A DNA stretch of 64,000 nt from Branchipolynoe longqiensis (GCA_030323885.1 CM059187.1:137612415-137676414); one strand, 5' to 3'; counted from the stretch's first letter, positions 32,899-44,575 are shown. Made by a program: numbers and translations. The notes: generated by a model not told the origin, from the letters alone.

Positions 32899-33350
32899 AA
32901 TAAAAGAGTGCTATAGCGAATACCATAATAAAAGAGTTATACTTATAGTTAATCAGCACTAAACAGAGTAGCGCTAAGTGAGGTATAACTGTATTGTGTA
33001 CATAACATGTAGTCCAGTCTGTCCTATTTTTCTCCAGGGTGCAACAAAGCGGTCTGTACAGGTATACAACAGCTCAATACAGGTGTGCATACACACGTAT
33101 CCATACACACTGATCCACACACACACACACACTGAGGCACACAACTCAACTATGCCATCTATTATTAGTTTCGAATGCCCATTTGGCATGGCATACCCAC
33201 CTAGTTCTGGCCAGAAATCCACACTTCTGGCTATCAATCATGGTGTGGACTGGCGGAGGTGGGTGGGGGGCCATACTGTCTGGCGCCAGTGGAATCACCG
33301 GGCGGTTCGGCCATATTCCGCCAGGTGGCAGCAGAGACCTATCGTCTCTG
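32899..33350. other. No gene recognised; short CA run
   Basis: CACACACACAC at about 33116-33132. Long plus frame into the neighbouring SINE has no recognisable protein. Confidence 0.4.
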
Positions 33351-33352
33351 GG

Positions 33353-33696
33353 TTGGTGGGTTGGTTGGTTGGTTGTTGGGGTTTTACGTCCTGGCAATAT
33401 CTAACATCATATCAGGATGGATACCAACTTGTGACAGTGCACACTCCTGCAGACTTTATAGTGCCTTCCCACTGGGAAATTAGGCCATCAGCACCATGAC
33501 CCGATATCCCACTCAGAAACATTATCCTGACACTGAGCTAACCAGTCCTAGCCCTATCCTATTAATGCCAAGCTCTAGGCTCGGAAGCGACAGTTATCAA
33601 TTTTATAAGTCATTGGTTTGACTCAACCGTGAACCGAACTCCCAACTTCCACACGCGAGGCCCATGCTCTACCGATTAGGCCACCGCGCCTGGTGT
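33353..33696 (-). mobile_element. SINE-1, full length
   Basis: From GGTTGGTTGGTTGTTGG to CCGATTAGGCCACCGCGCC. Confidence 0.9.
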
Positions 33697-34430
33697 ATCG
33701 TCTATGGGCTATCCAGGAAAAGTACCCATCATCCCACTCGTGTCAAAACCAATTAGAGGGGATCGGTGTAACTACATTTGATGAATTAGTCGGAGGTAAA
33801 AATAAGTTGTATATTCTTCAATTAACATCAGGGCTATATGTCCTGATCCTAGACCACTAATGACATGGTAAGGGAAGAGAAGGGCTGGTAAGGAAGCATT
33901 TAGAATCCGCAATAAGACATCTGAATTGTACCCAGGAGTACTTAAAGCTGAAGAATCCGATGAAATCATCTTTCCTCAGTTACCAGTGGAAACTGTTCCA
34001 AGAATAACTTTATTGCACACAAAAAGAAAGAAAGAAAACATTGTTTTCTCATGGTTATTTTCTATTGGAACTTCTTAACCATTATGCATAGTTTTAACTG
34101 ATCAATGCTTTGTTTGTATGGACTTTGGAAGAGTTGTGAGTAGCAGCTTGTCAAATGGTCTTCCCTGTAATGTTTGCTGGGAATCCTCCTCCCCTTGCCA
34201 TGCTTTCAACTCAACAGTATCAGATGTGAATGTGGGAATGACTCATGCTAGCACCAACATTCTATCAAATGTCACCATTTCCTCCCTGCTATTAACTGGC
34301 CCTTCAATCACAGGTTATAAATAGCACAGGATTGATTGATAATCGATTATCTATCTCGCTTTAAAAGTCAAACAGAGGTGGCATCGCGGATCACATTGGT
34401 CACGTGAGCGTTGTGGTAGCACTCTGTGTG
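33697..34430. other. Mostly unrecognised; MITE-1 scrap near 33942
   Basis: TTAAAGCTGAAGAATCCGATG at 33941 is a MITE-1 left end without the rest. No gene. Confidence 0.45.
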
Positions 34431-34433
34431 TGT

Positions 34434-36192
34434 GTGGGGGGGGGGGGGGGGGACATGGTGGGGGGAGATGGGGGGGAATGGGGGGAGATGGGGGGAGATG
34501 ATGTGGGTGGAGATGGGGGGGAGATGGTGGGGAGATGGTGGGAGATGGTGGGGAGATGGGTTGGGAGATGGTGGGGAGATGGTGGGACATGGTGGAAATG
34601 GTGGGGAGATGGTGGGGGGAGATGGTGGGGAAGGTGGGAATGGTCATGGTGGGAGATGGTGGAGATGGTAGGGAGATGTGGGATGGTGGGGAGATGGTGG
34701 GAGATGGGGAGATGGGGGAGATGGTGAGGACATGGTGGGAGATGGTGGGAGATGTGGGAGATGGTGGGAGAGTGGAGTGTGGGAGATGGTGGAATGTGAG
34801 GAGATGGTGGGGAGGATGTGTGAATGGTGGGGAGATGGTGAGGACATGGTGGGAGATGGTGGGGAGATGGTGGGGAGATGGTGGGAGATGGTGGGGAGAT
34901 GGTGAGGAGATGGTGGGAATGGTGGGAGTGGTGGAGGAGATGGTGGGAGATGGTGGAGGAGATGGTGGGAGATGGTGGGAGATGGTGGGAGATGGTGGTG
35001 GGAGATGGTGGGGAGATGGTGGGAAATGGTGGGAGATGGTGGGGAGATGGTGGGGATATGGTGGGGAGATGGTGAGGAGATGGTGGGAGATGGTGGGGAG
35101 ATGGTGGGGAGATGGTGGGGAGATGGTGGGAAATGGTGGAGAGATGGTGAGGAGATGGTGGGAGATGGTGGGGAGATGGTGGGGAGATGGTGAGGAGATG
35201 GTTGGGAGATGGTGAGGACATGGTGGGAGATGGTGGGGAGATGGTGGGGAGATGATGGGGAGATGGTGAGGAGATGGTGGGGAGATGGTGAGGAGATGGT
35301 GGGGAGATGGTGGGAATGGTGGGGGAGATGGCGGTAGATGGTAGGGAGATGGTGGGGAGATGGTGGGGAGATGGTGAGGAGATGGTGGGAGATGGCGGGA
35401 GATTGTGGGGAATGGTGGGGAGATGGTGGGGAGATGGTGGGGAGATGGTGGGGAGATGGCGGGGAGATGGTGGGGAGATGGTGGGGACATGGTGTGGAGA
35501 TGGTTGGGACATGGTGGGAAGATGGTGGGGAGAAGGTTGGGATATGGTGGGTAGATGGTGGGGAGATGGTGAGGACATGGTGGGAGATGGCGGGGAGATG
35601 GTGGGAGATGGTTGGGACATGGTGGGAGATGGTGGGAGATGGTGGGGAGATGGTGGGGAGATGGTGGGGAGATGGTAGGGAGATGGTGGAGAGATGGCGG
35701 GGAGATGGTGGGGAATGGTGGGGAGATGGTGGGGAGATGGTGGGGAGATGGCGGGGAGATGGTAGGAGATGGTTGGGAGATGGTGGGGAGATGGTGGGAG
35801 ATGGTGGGGAGATGGTGGGGAGATGGTACGGAGATGGTGGGGAGATGGCGGGGAGATGGTGGGAGATGGTGGGGAGATGGTGGGGAGATGGTGAGGAGAT
35901 GGTTGGGACATGGTGGGAAGATGGTGGGGAGAAGGTTGGGATATGGTGGGTAGATTGTGGGGAGATGGTGCGGAGATGGTGGGAAATGGTGGGGAGATGG
36001 TGGCGAGATGGTGGGAGATGGTGCGGAGATGGTGAGGAGATGGTGGGGAGATGGTGGGGAGATGGTGGGGAGATGGTGGGAGATGGTGGGGAGATGGCGG
36101 GGAGATGGTGGGAAATGGTGGGGAGATGGTGGGGAGATGGTGGGACATGGTGGGGAGATGGTGGGGAGATGGTGGGGAAATGGTGGGGAAAT
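34434..36192. repeat. (GGGGAGATGGTG)n array, 1.76 kb
   Basis: About 145 units of 11 and 12 bp with point variants (GAGGAC, GGGAAA, GGCGGG). Higher-order blocks recur, for example the GGTTGGGACATGG...GAAGGTTGGG block at about 35502 and 35902, 400 bp apart. The 681-residue minus frame and 331-residue plus frame are array translations. Confidence 0.95.
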
Positions 36193-36837
36193 GCACAACC
36201 ACCTACTGTAGGAACAATATCTCACCTGACCGTAGGCGGAGTCACTGCTTGCTGTGTTCTGGCACAAAATGCAAAAGACAGGCCAGAAAAGATGGTAGAT
36301 ATTACAAATACAGAAACTAGCCATACTAAGTAGTAAGGAAGTCGAAATGGCTATCACCATAGGGCGCAGTCCGTCTGGGTATGTGTACTGGCACAAACCA
36401 TAGCAGAACTGGGCAGGCCACCCTGAAATACAAAATGGCTAACCATACAACACAACCATCCCACCCAGTCGCAGTCCTGAAGGGTCCAGGTGTGTTCTGG
36501 CACACTGGTGTACTATCTAAGGACAGGGCGTGGGTGAAAGGATGCTGTAACAAACCACAATGGGATGGGATCCTCTCCCACAGGCCTGTATGTCATCTGC
36601 GTAGATGTACATAGTAGGCTAAGTTATCATATACAGGTTAGAAAAAAACTTTGAAGATTAAAAAAAACTAATATATAAACTACTAACACCCAAAACTGAT
36701 CAGGTAAACACTCCTGAGTGCGGGACCAGACTAATCAAGTATCACAGCTGTCCAGCATTGAAAACAAGCACCCTCATGGGAGCTTACACATGGGCAGAAT
36801 AAAAAGACTTGTCACACAAAAAAAACAAATAATAAAA
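36193..36837. other. No gene recognised
   Basis: CTGGCACAAA/CTGGCACACTGG occurs three times at uneven spacing. No terminal repeats or coding signal. Confidence 0.4.
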
Positions 36838-36839
36838 AA

Positions 36840-36900
36840 AATGGTGGGGAGATGGTGGGAAGATGGTGCGGAGACGGTTAGGAAATTGTGCGGAGATGGC
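36840..36900. repeat. (GGGGAGATGGTG)n array, third locus
   Basis: Five diverged units directly after an A-rich run (36818-36840). Confidence 0.85.
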
Positions 36901-37029
36901 TGTGAATACCAGCCGAGAAGTTTGGCACCTAATGTCGGCTTACGGGTGACTGCATGACACACGGTGAGGGGAGCCGGGGTGTGATGAAGGACTTAGGCTC
37001 CCCGTCCATATGGGGCCAGGCTAAGATGT

Positions 37030-37700
37030 AGGAGGCTGGGACTGGGGACTGGGGCTGGGGCTGGGGCTAGAGCTAGGGCTGGGGCTGGGGATGGTGATGG
37101 GGCTGGGCTTGATGCTGGAGCTGTTTGTGTGGATGAAGCTGGTGATGGGATTGGGACTGGGGATGAGGCTGGGGATGGAACTAGGGCTGGGGTTGGCCCT
37201 AGGGATGGGGCTGGGGATGAGACTGAGGCTGGGGATGGGGCTGTGTTTGGGGCTGGGGCTGGGACTGGGGCGGGGGCGGGGGATAGGCTGTGGCTGTGGC
37301 TGTGGCTGTGGCTGTGGCTGTGGCTGTGGCTGTGGCTGTGGCTGTGGCTGTGGCTGTGGCTGTGGCTGTGGCTGTGGTTGTGCCTGGGACTGGGGCTGGG
37401 CCTGGGACTGGGGCTGGGCCTGGGCCTGGAGCTGCGGCTGGGGCTGGGGCTGGCACTGGCACTGGCACTGGCACTGGGGCTGGAGCTGGGGCTGGGACTG
37501 GGGCTGGGGCTGGAGCTGGGGCTGGGCTGAGTTTGGGCTGGACCGTGGGCTGGGGCAGGGACTGGGGCTGGGACTGGGGCTAGAGCTAGGGATGGGGCTG
37601 GGCCGGGGCTGGGGCTGGGGCTGGGTTGAGGTTGGGCTGGACCGTGGGCTGGGGCTGGCGCTGGGGTTAGGGCTGGGGCTGGCGTTGCGGCAGGGCTGGA
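37030..37700. repeat. (GGGGCT/GGACTG)n and (GGCTGT)n hexamer array
   Basis: Hexamers throughout, with a pure GGCTGT block of about 16 units at 37285-37380. Frames are Gly/Trp/Leu/Cys simple translations. Confidence 0.95.
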
Positions 37701-37759
37701 GTTGAAATACCTGGTTTATTAGACTTCATGGTTACACATCGATTAAATTTGACGTATTG

Positions 37760-37890
37760 CGCACATATGCATAACGCATAACGCATAACGCATAACGCAT
37801 AACGCCTGCCGACATGAAAGGCTTATTCACCAACCGCCATTCCCATTCCATTTTCGACATGATCCACACACGTAGGGAATCTTAGCTTAA
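37760..37890. mobile_element. Relic of an element-A-like end
   Basis: CGCATAACG repeated five times, then a spacer and GTAGGGAATCTTAGCTTAAG, paralleling CGCATACCG repeats and GTAGAAGGAATCTTAGCTTT at 5935-5990. The outer TIR is lost. Confidence 0.5.
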
Positions 37891-38380
37891 GCGTAAGTCG
37901 ACCAAACCCAGCGTAAGTCGACCAAACCCACCCCGCCCCGGCCAGCAGTACTTTTTGGTGGGAAGTGGTTTGACCAAATGGTTAAATCGTAAATCAGTTA
38001 CAACTTACTGCTTTCCACATCTTCAGGCAAATAAAAATACCTTAGGATATATATATATAGACAGGATAATCACTTATCAATGTATAAAAAGGTGGACCGG
38101 CTTATCTTTGTTTATTGTGCGATTTATTACTGCCCAGTAAATTGTTTGTGTGTACAACGAAAATTAATGTGGTTTTGCCTAATACGGCCTGATGGGATCG
38201 ATCCCTCCGCCTGCTACTGCAGAGCCACCGCGTGTTCGTGCCCTGTGCCCCGCTATTCGGCCAGTTCGCACCGGGTTTTCAAGCTTTGTAACCGGTTAGG
38301 CAGTTATCCTAGCCAAGGACTAGTATTAAACTAATCAACCCATACCCATGTTGTCTTTTTTGTTCCAGAGCGTAGCCTAA
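37891..38380. other. No gene recognised
   Basis: A 20-bp tandem of AGCGTAAGTCGACCAAACCC at 37889-37930; otherwise nothing. Confidence 0.45.
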
Positions 38381-38603
38381 CTATATATATATATATATAT
38401 ATGCGGAAATGTTTGTACATATATATGTGAATAATAATGTTCCTAGTGTTGAAACACTGGTTTCCTATCATGCATATATATATATATGAGATAATACAGA
38501 TTTTACATGACCTGGGATATATGATGGAAGGTCAGTGCTTAAACACTAACAACATCATTATATATATTTGTTACATGATGGTATGTCAGATCTTTATTAT
38601 GTC

Positions 38604-38663
<60 letters not shown>

Positions 38664-38725
38664 GACGGGAGAACCGGGCAACATTATTATGCAGATGAAT
38701 AGAAACAATTATATATATATATGAG
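38380..38725. repeat. AT-rich segment with three TA microsatellites
   Basis: TA runs at 38381-38402, 38608-38660 and 38711-38722. Confidence 0.9.
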
Positions 38726-38726
38726 A

Positions 38727-38955
38727 TCAGATGGGATGGCCGAATGAGTTGAGCGTCCGTCTCCTGTTTTGGTAGATTGTGGGATTCGAACCTGGTCAAG
38801 TCAAACCAATGACTTCAAAATGTAAACTTGTCTCTTCCTAACCAGGTGCTTGGCATTATTAGGATAGGGCAAGGAGCAGTGGAATGAGGAAGACCAATCG
38901 TCAGCGATTGAAATTTCCCCTGCTTAAACAACTACTGTACCAACAAAGAAAAGAA
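38727..38955 (+). mobile_element. SINE-2, full length
   Basis: Head GATGGGATGGCCGAATGAG to tail CCCCTGCTTAAACAAC and ACCAACAAAG. It follows directly on a TA run. Confidence 0.9.
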
Positions 38956-39169
38956 GAGGGTGTGGATAGGTTATCACCCCATCTGGTGGTAAACGCGCAT
39001 GCGCACAAACTGCTGATCCTATCCGCTGATTGCAGTTAAATTATTCACGCAGCTAATGAATCAATGTGTGCATTTGTCGGATTTCATCATTATTAATACA
39101 GCATCCAGAAATTCTACAGGCGTATAACATTACTATTGGTGGATAGTACTCAAATCAGTAATCAAGGTG
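38956..39169. other. No feature recognised
   Basis: Unique-looking. Confidence 0.4.
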
Positions 39170-39480
39170 GTGGCGTTCTCTGTGGCAGAGTGGTTAGAGT
39201 GTCTGACTATTTTATAGCTCAGACTCCTGATCTGAGGGTCGGCGGTTCGATTCCCCGTGCCCCCAGCTCTGCCAATTTGGATTTCCACCGCTGTGTATAA
39301 CTTACAGCGTCATCAAAGGCCGGTTGCTCTCATACCATGTCTATGTGGTGTGGGAGGGTTAAAAATCCCTTGGGCCGGTAAAAGTGTAGGCTCGGGCTTT
39401 CTATCGACCAGCAGTGGAATGAGGAAGACCAGTCGTCTATGACTGAAATTTCCCCTGCTTAAACAACTAATGGACCAAAA
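39170..39480 (+). mobile_element. Chimeric SINE: SINE-3 head and body with SINE-2 tail
   Basis: 39170-39411 is SINE-3 (CTCTGTGGCAGAGTGGTTAG, GGTTCGATTCCCCG, CTTTCTATCG). It passes directly into GCAGTGGAATGAGGAAGACC and the SINE-2 CCCCTGCTTAAACAAC end. Confidence 0.8.
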
Positions 39481-39509
39481 AATAAAAAATAAAAAATATG
39501 GTTTTAGTT

Positions 39510-39640
39510 AATTATTACTAAAACTGCATAAACGGATGAAAACATCAACTTTTCTAAACTGAAACACTGACCTAGATTTGTACCTGTATGTCAAACTTAG
39601 ATACTGGTTCAGCCATTAAATGCGTATTGCAGTTTGGTGC
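39510..39640 (+). mobile_element. MITE-1 left-end fragment
   Basis: AACTGCATAAACGGATG, then the expected 'tagatttgtacctgtatgtc' and 'cttagatactgg' blocks; truncated. Confidence 0.65.
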
Positions 39641-40432
39641 TCCTGTGCTACGCTGCTGTGCTCGACAATGTGTAAAAATATACAGATTTTCGGTTCGGAA
39701 TTATATATTGGCAGAGGGCATTACTATCCTCGGGCGACGGAGTGGGGACTAAGGTTATGTAATAGACAAGCAATGAATGTCCCACTCACAGTGTGACGTG
39801 ATATAAGCTATGTGAAATATATGTTACTACATAGTGCCCGAGATTGTGAAGAGATGTTCCTATAGGGGAGACAGTTAATGTTGGTGAAGTGTCCCTCTAT
39901 GCACCCATAAAGAGTGCATGTGGAGAAAAAGGACATTTTTAATATATATATGTTATTGTAACTGTCTGCAACTACCTGTTATCACAGTGCCGATGGGCAA
40001 GCACACCAGCCTAATCTGCATACAGTATGGACACCACCTACAGCTGGGTTGAGTGACAGCCACCCATACTGGGGGCATTGCCCCCCAGGCTGTGGAGGGT
40101 GCCTGATTGGCTGGCTGTGGGATGCCCAGTCACCTGCACTCCCTTGGCCACCTGACCACACTAGCCTCACTTTGATATTAATTATTCAAGAAACTACTCC
40201 AGACAAACTGCGCAGACACTCTACTCCTGACTCTGGAGTGAGACACACCTACGCTAGAGCAAGGACCCAGACACTCTGTCTGATGCTACCACCTTTCATA
40301 TATACAAACTAAGCTGTGTGCAACAATCAGGGGACTCCGGTTCAATCGGCTGTAGGCACTGAGTCATAGACATACTAAAGAGGTAATGAGACTCTGTGTG
40401 GACAGAAGGTAAGGGGTCAGGGTGATAGGTCA
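39641..40432. other. No feature recognised
   Basis: About 0.8 kb of unique-looking DNA; an 87-residue plus frame (40049-40312) has no recognisable domain. Confidence 0.45.
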
Positions 40433-40654
40433 CTAGCAGATTAACAGGAGTTGATGCCAATAAAGCACAACTTCTTCACTGTCAATCTTGCCTGACTTGT
40501 CTTCTCTTTCTTCCTTATGAGTTTGTTTGAGAGAGGCATCAGGTGTGACAGAATGGGGAGAGTTTATGGTATTATCTGGTGCTCCGATGGCCGAGCAAAC
40601 CAGTAATATTATAAATGGGTAGACAAAGCCCAAGTCCATCATTTCAGTGTGCAC
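40433..40654 (-). CDS. Possible small secreted protein or first coding exon (73 codons)
   Basis: The minus frame starts with three Met codons (positions 1, 5, 6), followed by a hydrophobic core LGFVYPFIILLVCSAIG and then APDN, a plausible signal peptide with cleavage after the Gly-Ala region. The mature part is short and polar (Ser, Thr, then a KEEREDKSGK charged stretch) and ends VVLYWHQLLLIC before TAG. No domain is recognised. It is the only frame in the window outside the terminal exon and mobile elements that looks like a genuine N-terminus. It could be a first exon whose true donor lies near the charged stretch (no strong GT consensus seen) or a chance frame. A decayed MITE-1 begins just upstream of the start. 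Confidence 0.3.
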   Translation of the reverse strand: MHTEMMDLGFVYPFIILLVCSAIGAPDNTINSPHSVTPDASLKQTHKEEREDKSGKIDSEEVVLYWHQLLLIC

Positions 40655-40669
40655 ACGAAATTTAATTTG

Positions 40670-40848
40670 GCAGTGTCACTTCATGTATATATATATCCAA
40701 AAATCAACCAATTAAAAATGCAAGGTTACCTGAAGCTAAAATAATGTAGACTATATATATAATGACCAATTCAGCTTTTAGAGAAAGAAGATGCGGTAGA
40801 AACTCCAAACTAGTTGACGATACAACTTTAATAGATATGAAACTATTG
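40670..40848 (+). mobile_element. MITE-1 right-half remnant
   Basis: It keeps 'aaaaatgcaaggttacctgaagctaaaataatgtaga'-type order and ends GACGATACAACTTTAA. Confidence 0.5.
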
Positions 40849-40867
40849 ATCTGTATTAGAACACACC

Positions 40868-41284
40868 GACATTGTTTGTTGGGGTTTACACCCTGTGAAC
40901 ATCTATGTTCATATCAGAATGGGTACTGACTTGTGACAATGCACACTCATGGGGATATGACTTAAAAATTGATACTTATCACTTCCTAGCCAGGTGTTTG
41001 GCATTATTAGGATTGGGTAATGACTGGTTGGCTCGTGTCAGGATAATGTGACTAAGTGGGATATCAGGTCATTGTGCTGGTGTCCTGATCTCCCAGTGGG
41101 GTAGTACTATAAAGCCACCGTGAGTGTGAAGTCACAAGTTGGGATCCGTCCTGATATGACTTTAGATGTTACCAGGATGTAAAACTCCAACAACCAACTA
41201 ACTCATGTTGACGTTATTGTGCTACCCCGCTGGAAAGGCCACCGAAACCAAGACCTGATATCCCACTCAGTCACATTACCTTGA
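40868..41284 (-). mobile_element. SINE-1 (minus) split by another SINE-1 (plus)
   Basis: The minus copy runs 40868-40950 (GGGTTTACACCCTGTGAAC) and resumes at 41206-41284 (GTGCTACCCCGCTGG to CAGTCACATTACC). A head-less plus copy fills 40952-41205. Confidence 0.75.
40952..41205 (+). mobile_element. SINE-1, nested, head missing
   Basis: From GACTTAAAAATTGATACTT to CTCCAACAACCAACTAAC. Confidence 0.8.
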
Positions 41285-41340
41285 CTTCTTTACTTTGTAA
41301 TTACTAACTATTTACATCTCATTAACATAATTTATATAAT

Positions 41341-42437
41341 GCCTATATATCACATATGTATAGTCTATATCTCACACACTGCTGGTATAGTAAAAATGTT
41401 GAATATATAGGGTGCATGCTATTTAGACGATATCATCTAAATCCCACACACTGCTAGTATAATAAAGATGTTGAATATAGAGGGTGCACACTATTTAGAC
41501 GATATCATCTATATGCCACACACTGCGAGTATAATAAAGATGTTGAATATATAGGGTGCATATTATCTAGATGATATCGTCTATATCTCAGACACTACTA
41601 GCATAATAAAGATGTTGAATATATAGGGTGCATACTATTTAGACGGTATCGTTTATATCACACACACGGCTAGTATAATAAAGATGTTGAATATATAGGG
41701 TGAATACTATTTAGATGATATCGATTATATCTCACACACTGCTAGTATAATAAAGATGTTGAATATATAGGGTGCATACTATTTAGACTGTATCATCTAT
41801 ATCTCACACACTGCTAGGATAATAAAGATGTTGAATATATAGGGTGCATACTATTTAGACTGTATCATCTATATCTCACACACTGCTAGGATAATAAAGG
41901 TGTTGAATATAAAGGGTGAATACTATTTAGATGATATCACTATATCTCACACACTGCTAGTATAATAAAGATGTTGAATATATATGGTGAATACTATTTA
42001 GACGATATCATCTATATCTCACACACTGCTAGGATAATAAAGATGTTGAATATATATGGTGAATACTATTTAGATGATATTGACTATGTCTCACACACTG
42101 CTAGTATAATAAAGATGTTGAATATAGAGGGTGCATACTATTTAGACTGTATCATCTATATCTCAGACACTGTTAGTATAATAAAGGTGGTGAATATATA
42201 GGGTGCATACCATTTAGATGATATCGGCTATATCTCACACACTTCTAGTATAATAAAGATGTTGAATATACATGGTGCATACTATTTAGACTATATCATC
42301 TATATCTCATACACTGGTAGTATAATACAGATTTTGAATATATAGGGTGCATGCTATTTAGATGATATCGTCTATATATCACACACTGCTAATATAATAA
42401 AGATGTTGAGTACCTAGGGGGCATGCTATTTGGACGA
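41341..42437. repeat. 72-bp minisatellite, about 15 copies
   Basis: AATAAAGATGTTGAATATAT recurs at exact 72-bp steps (41465, 41537, 41609). Each unit holds a GATGATATCGTC-type palindrome. AT-rich. A 76-residue frame is the array read in frame (72 is divisible by 3). Confidence 0.95.
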
Positions 42438-42638
42438 CTATATTGTATTGTAAAATGTTTACTGTTAAAAACGGTTATTACAAAATATGACTAAGCTATT
42501 TAAAATAGTAGAAAAAAGGTGAAGCTTGTAAGTGCAATGTTAGACCATTAACAACTATATACTGTTGGCTGCTAGTGTCTCATACACATATTTGCACTTA
42601 GTCATCAAATAGACAAATAGCGCGCCCTGCTTCACACT

Positions 42639-42735
42639 CGTTGGTTGTTGGAATTTTACATCCTGGCAACATCTAAGTTCATATCACGACGGGTACCAAA
42701 TTGTAACAGTGCTCACTCATGGCAACTTTATAGTT
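42639..42735 (-). mobile_element. SINE-1 3' end fragment
   Basis: TTGGTTGTTGGAATTTTACATCC to GGCAACTTTATAG, abutting the next copy. Confidence 0.75.
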
Positions 42736-43062
42736 TGTTATTTCTTTACATCCTAGCAACAACTAAGGTCATATCAGGATGGGTACCGACTTGTGACAGT
42801 GTACACTCATGGTGACTTTATAGTGCTGCCCCACTGGGAAATCAGGCCGCCAGCACCATGACCTGATATCCCACTCAGTCATGTTATCCTGACACTGAGC
42901 TGAACCAGTCCTTGCCCTATCCTATTAATGCCGAGCGCCAAGCTAGGAAGCGACAAGTATCAATTGTGTAAGTCATTGGTTTGGCTCGACCGGGAACCAA
43001 ACTCCCGATCCCTCGCTTGGGAGGCCTGCGCTCTACCGATTTGGCTACTGCGTCTGGTGCTT
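42733..43062 (-). mobile_element. SINE-1, full length
   Basis: From TTACATCCTAGCAACAAC to CCGATTTGGCTACTGCGTC. Confidence 0.9.
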
Positions 43063-43291
43063 CACACTGGTAGTGAGTACAGGTCACACAGAGTGTGAAC
43101 CAGGGATCTGCACTCAGCCCCTGTGTGGACAGGCCTTAAGTCAATAGAACTGCGTAGTTATAGAACCGCTGGGCTGAGCTTCCCGTGAAAATACAAAAAT
43201 GAAATTCAATAAAATTGCGGCTGAGTTCTTTGGTGTGGCTTTCTTATTTAATTTGTTTCTGTCTGGTGCTTTTCTATAGGTCCTACTACTA
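43063..43291. other. No feature recognised
   Basis: Unique-looking spacer before the 12-bp array. Confidence 0.4.
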
Positions 43292-43712
43292 CTACTAGCA
43301 GTTGTGCTGACAGTTGTACCGGCAGTTTAGCCGGCAGTTGAACTGCCAGTTTTACCGGCAGTTTACCAGCAATTTTACCTGAAGTTGTATTGGCAGTTGT
43401 ACCGGCAGTTGTACCGGCAGTTGTACCAGAAATGGACCAGCAGTTGTATCGGTAGTCTAACCAGTAGTTGAACCGGGTTGTACCGGGAGTTGTACAGGAA
43501 GTTGTACTGGTAGGTGAACCGGCAGTTGTACCGGCAGCTGTACCGGCAGTTGACCGAGAGTTGAACTGGCAGTTGTAACGATTGTACCGGTTGTTGCACC
43601 GACTGTTGTAATGGTTATACGGGCAGCTGTATGGGCAGTTGAATGGGCAGTTGTACCGACTGTTGTACCAGCTGTTATTCCGGCTGTTGTACCGGCTGTT
43701 GTACCGGCGTGA
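43292..43712. repeat. (GTTGTACCGGCA)n 12-bp array
   Basis: About 35 units of mostly 12 bp with variants (TTAACCGGCAG, CTGTACCGG). Minus frames (CRYNCRYN or TAGTTAGT types) are array translations. Confidence 0.95.
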
Positions 43713-43726
43713 ACTGCCAAGCATCA

Positions 43727-44027
43727 GAGCGGGGTCATTCGAACCCACTGCTTCGAACCCTGGTCGAGTCAAACCAATGACTTAAAAATGTATACTCGTT
43801 GCTTCCTAGCCTGGCGGTCAGCATTAATAGGATAGGGCAAGGCCTGTTTAGCTCAGTGTCAGGATAATGTGACTGAGTGGGATATCAGATCATGCTGCTG
43901 GTGGCCTGCTCTCCCAGTGGGGCAGCACTATGAAATCGCCATGAGTGCACACTGTCACAAGTCGGTACCCATCCCGATATGACTTTAGATGTTGCCAAGG
44001 CATAGAACTCCAACAACCAACCAACCA
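43727..44027 (+). mobile_element. SINE-1
   Basis: It starts within the head (GGTCATTCGAACCC) directly after the 12-bp array; tail complete. Confidence 0.85.
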
Positions 44028-44103
44028 TTACACTTACAGCGGGGTGGAGCTGGTGTGGCAGCTGGGGTGGTGTTGTCAGTAATGATCTGAACCACAAAGT
44101 TAT

Positions 44104-44575
44104 TGGGGTTATACGTCATAGCAACACCTATGGTCATGTCAGTATGTTGGCTTGTTTATTTGGCAGAGGGAGGATGTGTCAGTGCGGGCTCATCGAAACT
44201 TTATAGTGCTGCCCCACTGGGATGTCATGCCTCTTGAACCTTGACTTGATATCCGATTCAGCCACATTACCCTAACACTGAACCTGGCAACTTTATAGCG
44301 TTGCCACTCTGAGATACCCTCCCTCTGAAAACTTGACTTGATATCCGACTCAGTCACACTATCATAACACTGACCCTGCAATTATATAGTCTCCCTACTG
44401 GGATACCGTGCCTTTGTAACCTTGACCTGATATCCAATTCAGTCACATTATCCAAACACTGAGCCAACCGTTCCTTGTCCTATTCTAGATAATTACGAGT
44501 GTTATCTAAGGTAGCGACAAGTATCAGTTTTGTAAGTCTTTGATTTGAGTTGGTCAGCGATTAATTCAGTGACGT
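44104..44575 (-). mobile_element. SINE-1 with internal triplication
   Basis: A segment of about 95 bp (CTTTATAGTG..., CTTGACTTGATATCCG, CAGTCACATT, AACACTGA) is present three times in tandem, starting near 44199, 44289 and 44388. 3' end and head lie on the two sides. Confidence 0.75.

Noticed and set aside
34351..36396. 681-residue minus frame and 600- and 331-residue frames on both strands
   Set aside because: They are translations of a 12-bp array; all frames stay open because the period is a multiple of three, and the peptides are pure repeats (HHLPTISPPSP, EMVGRWWGDGG).
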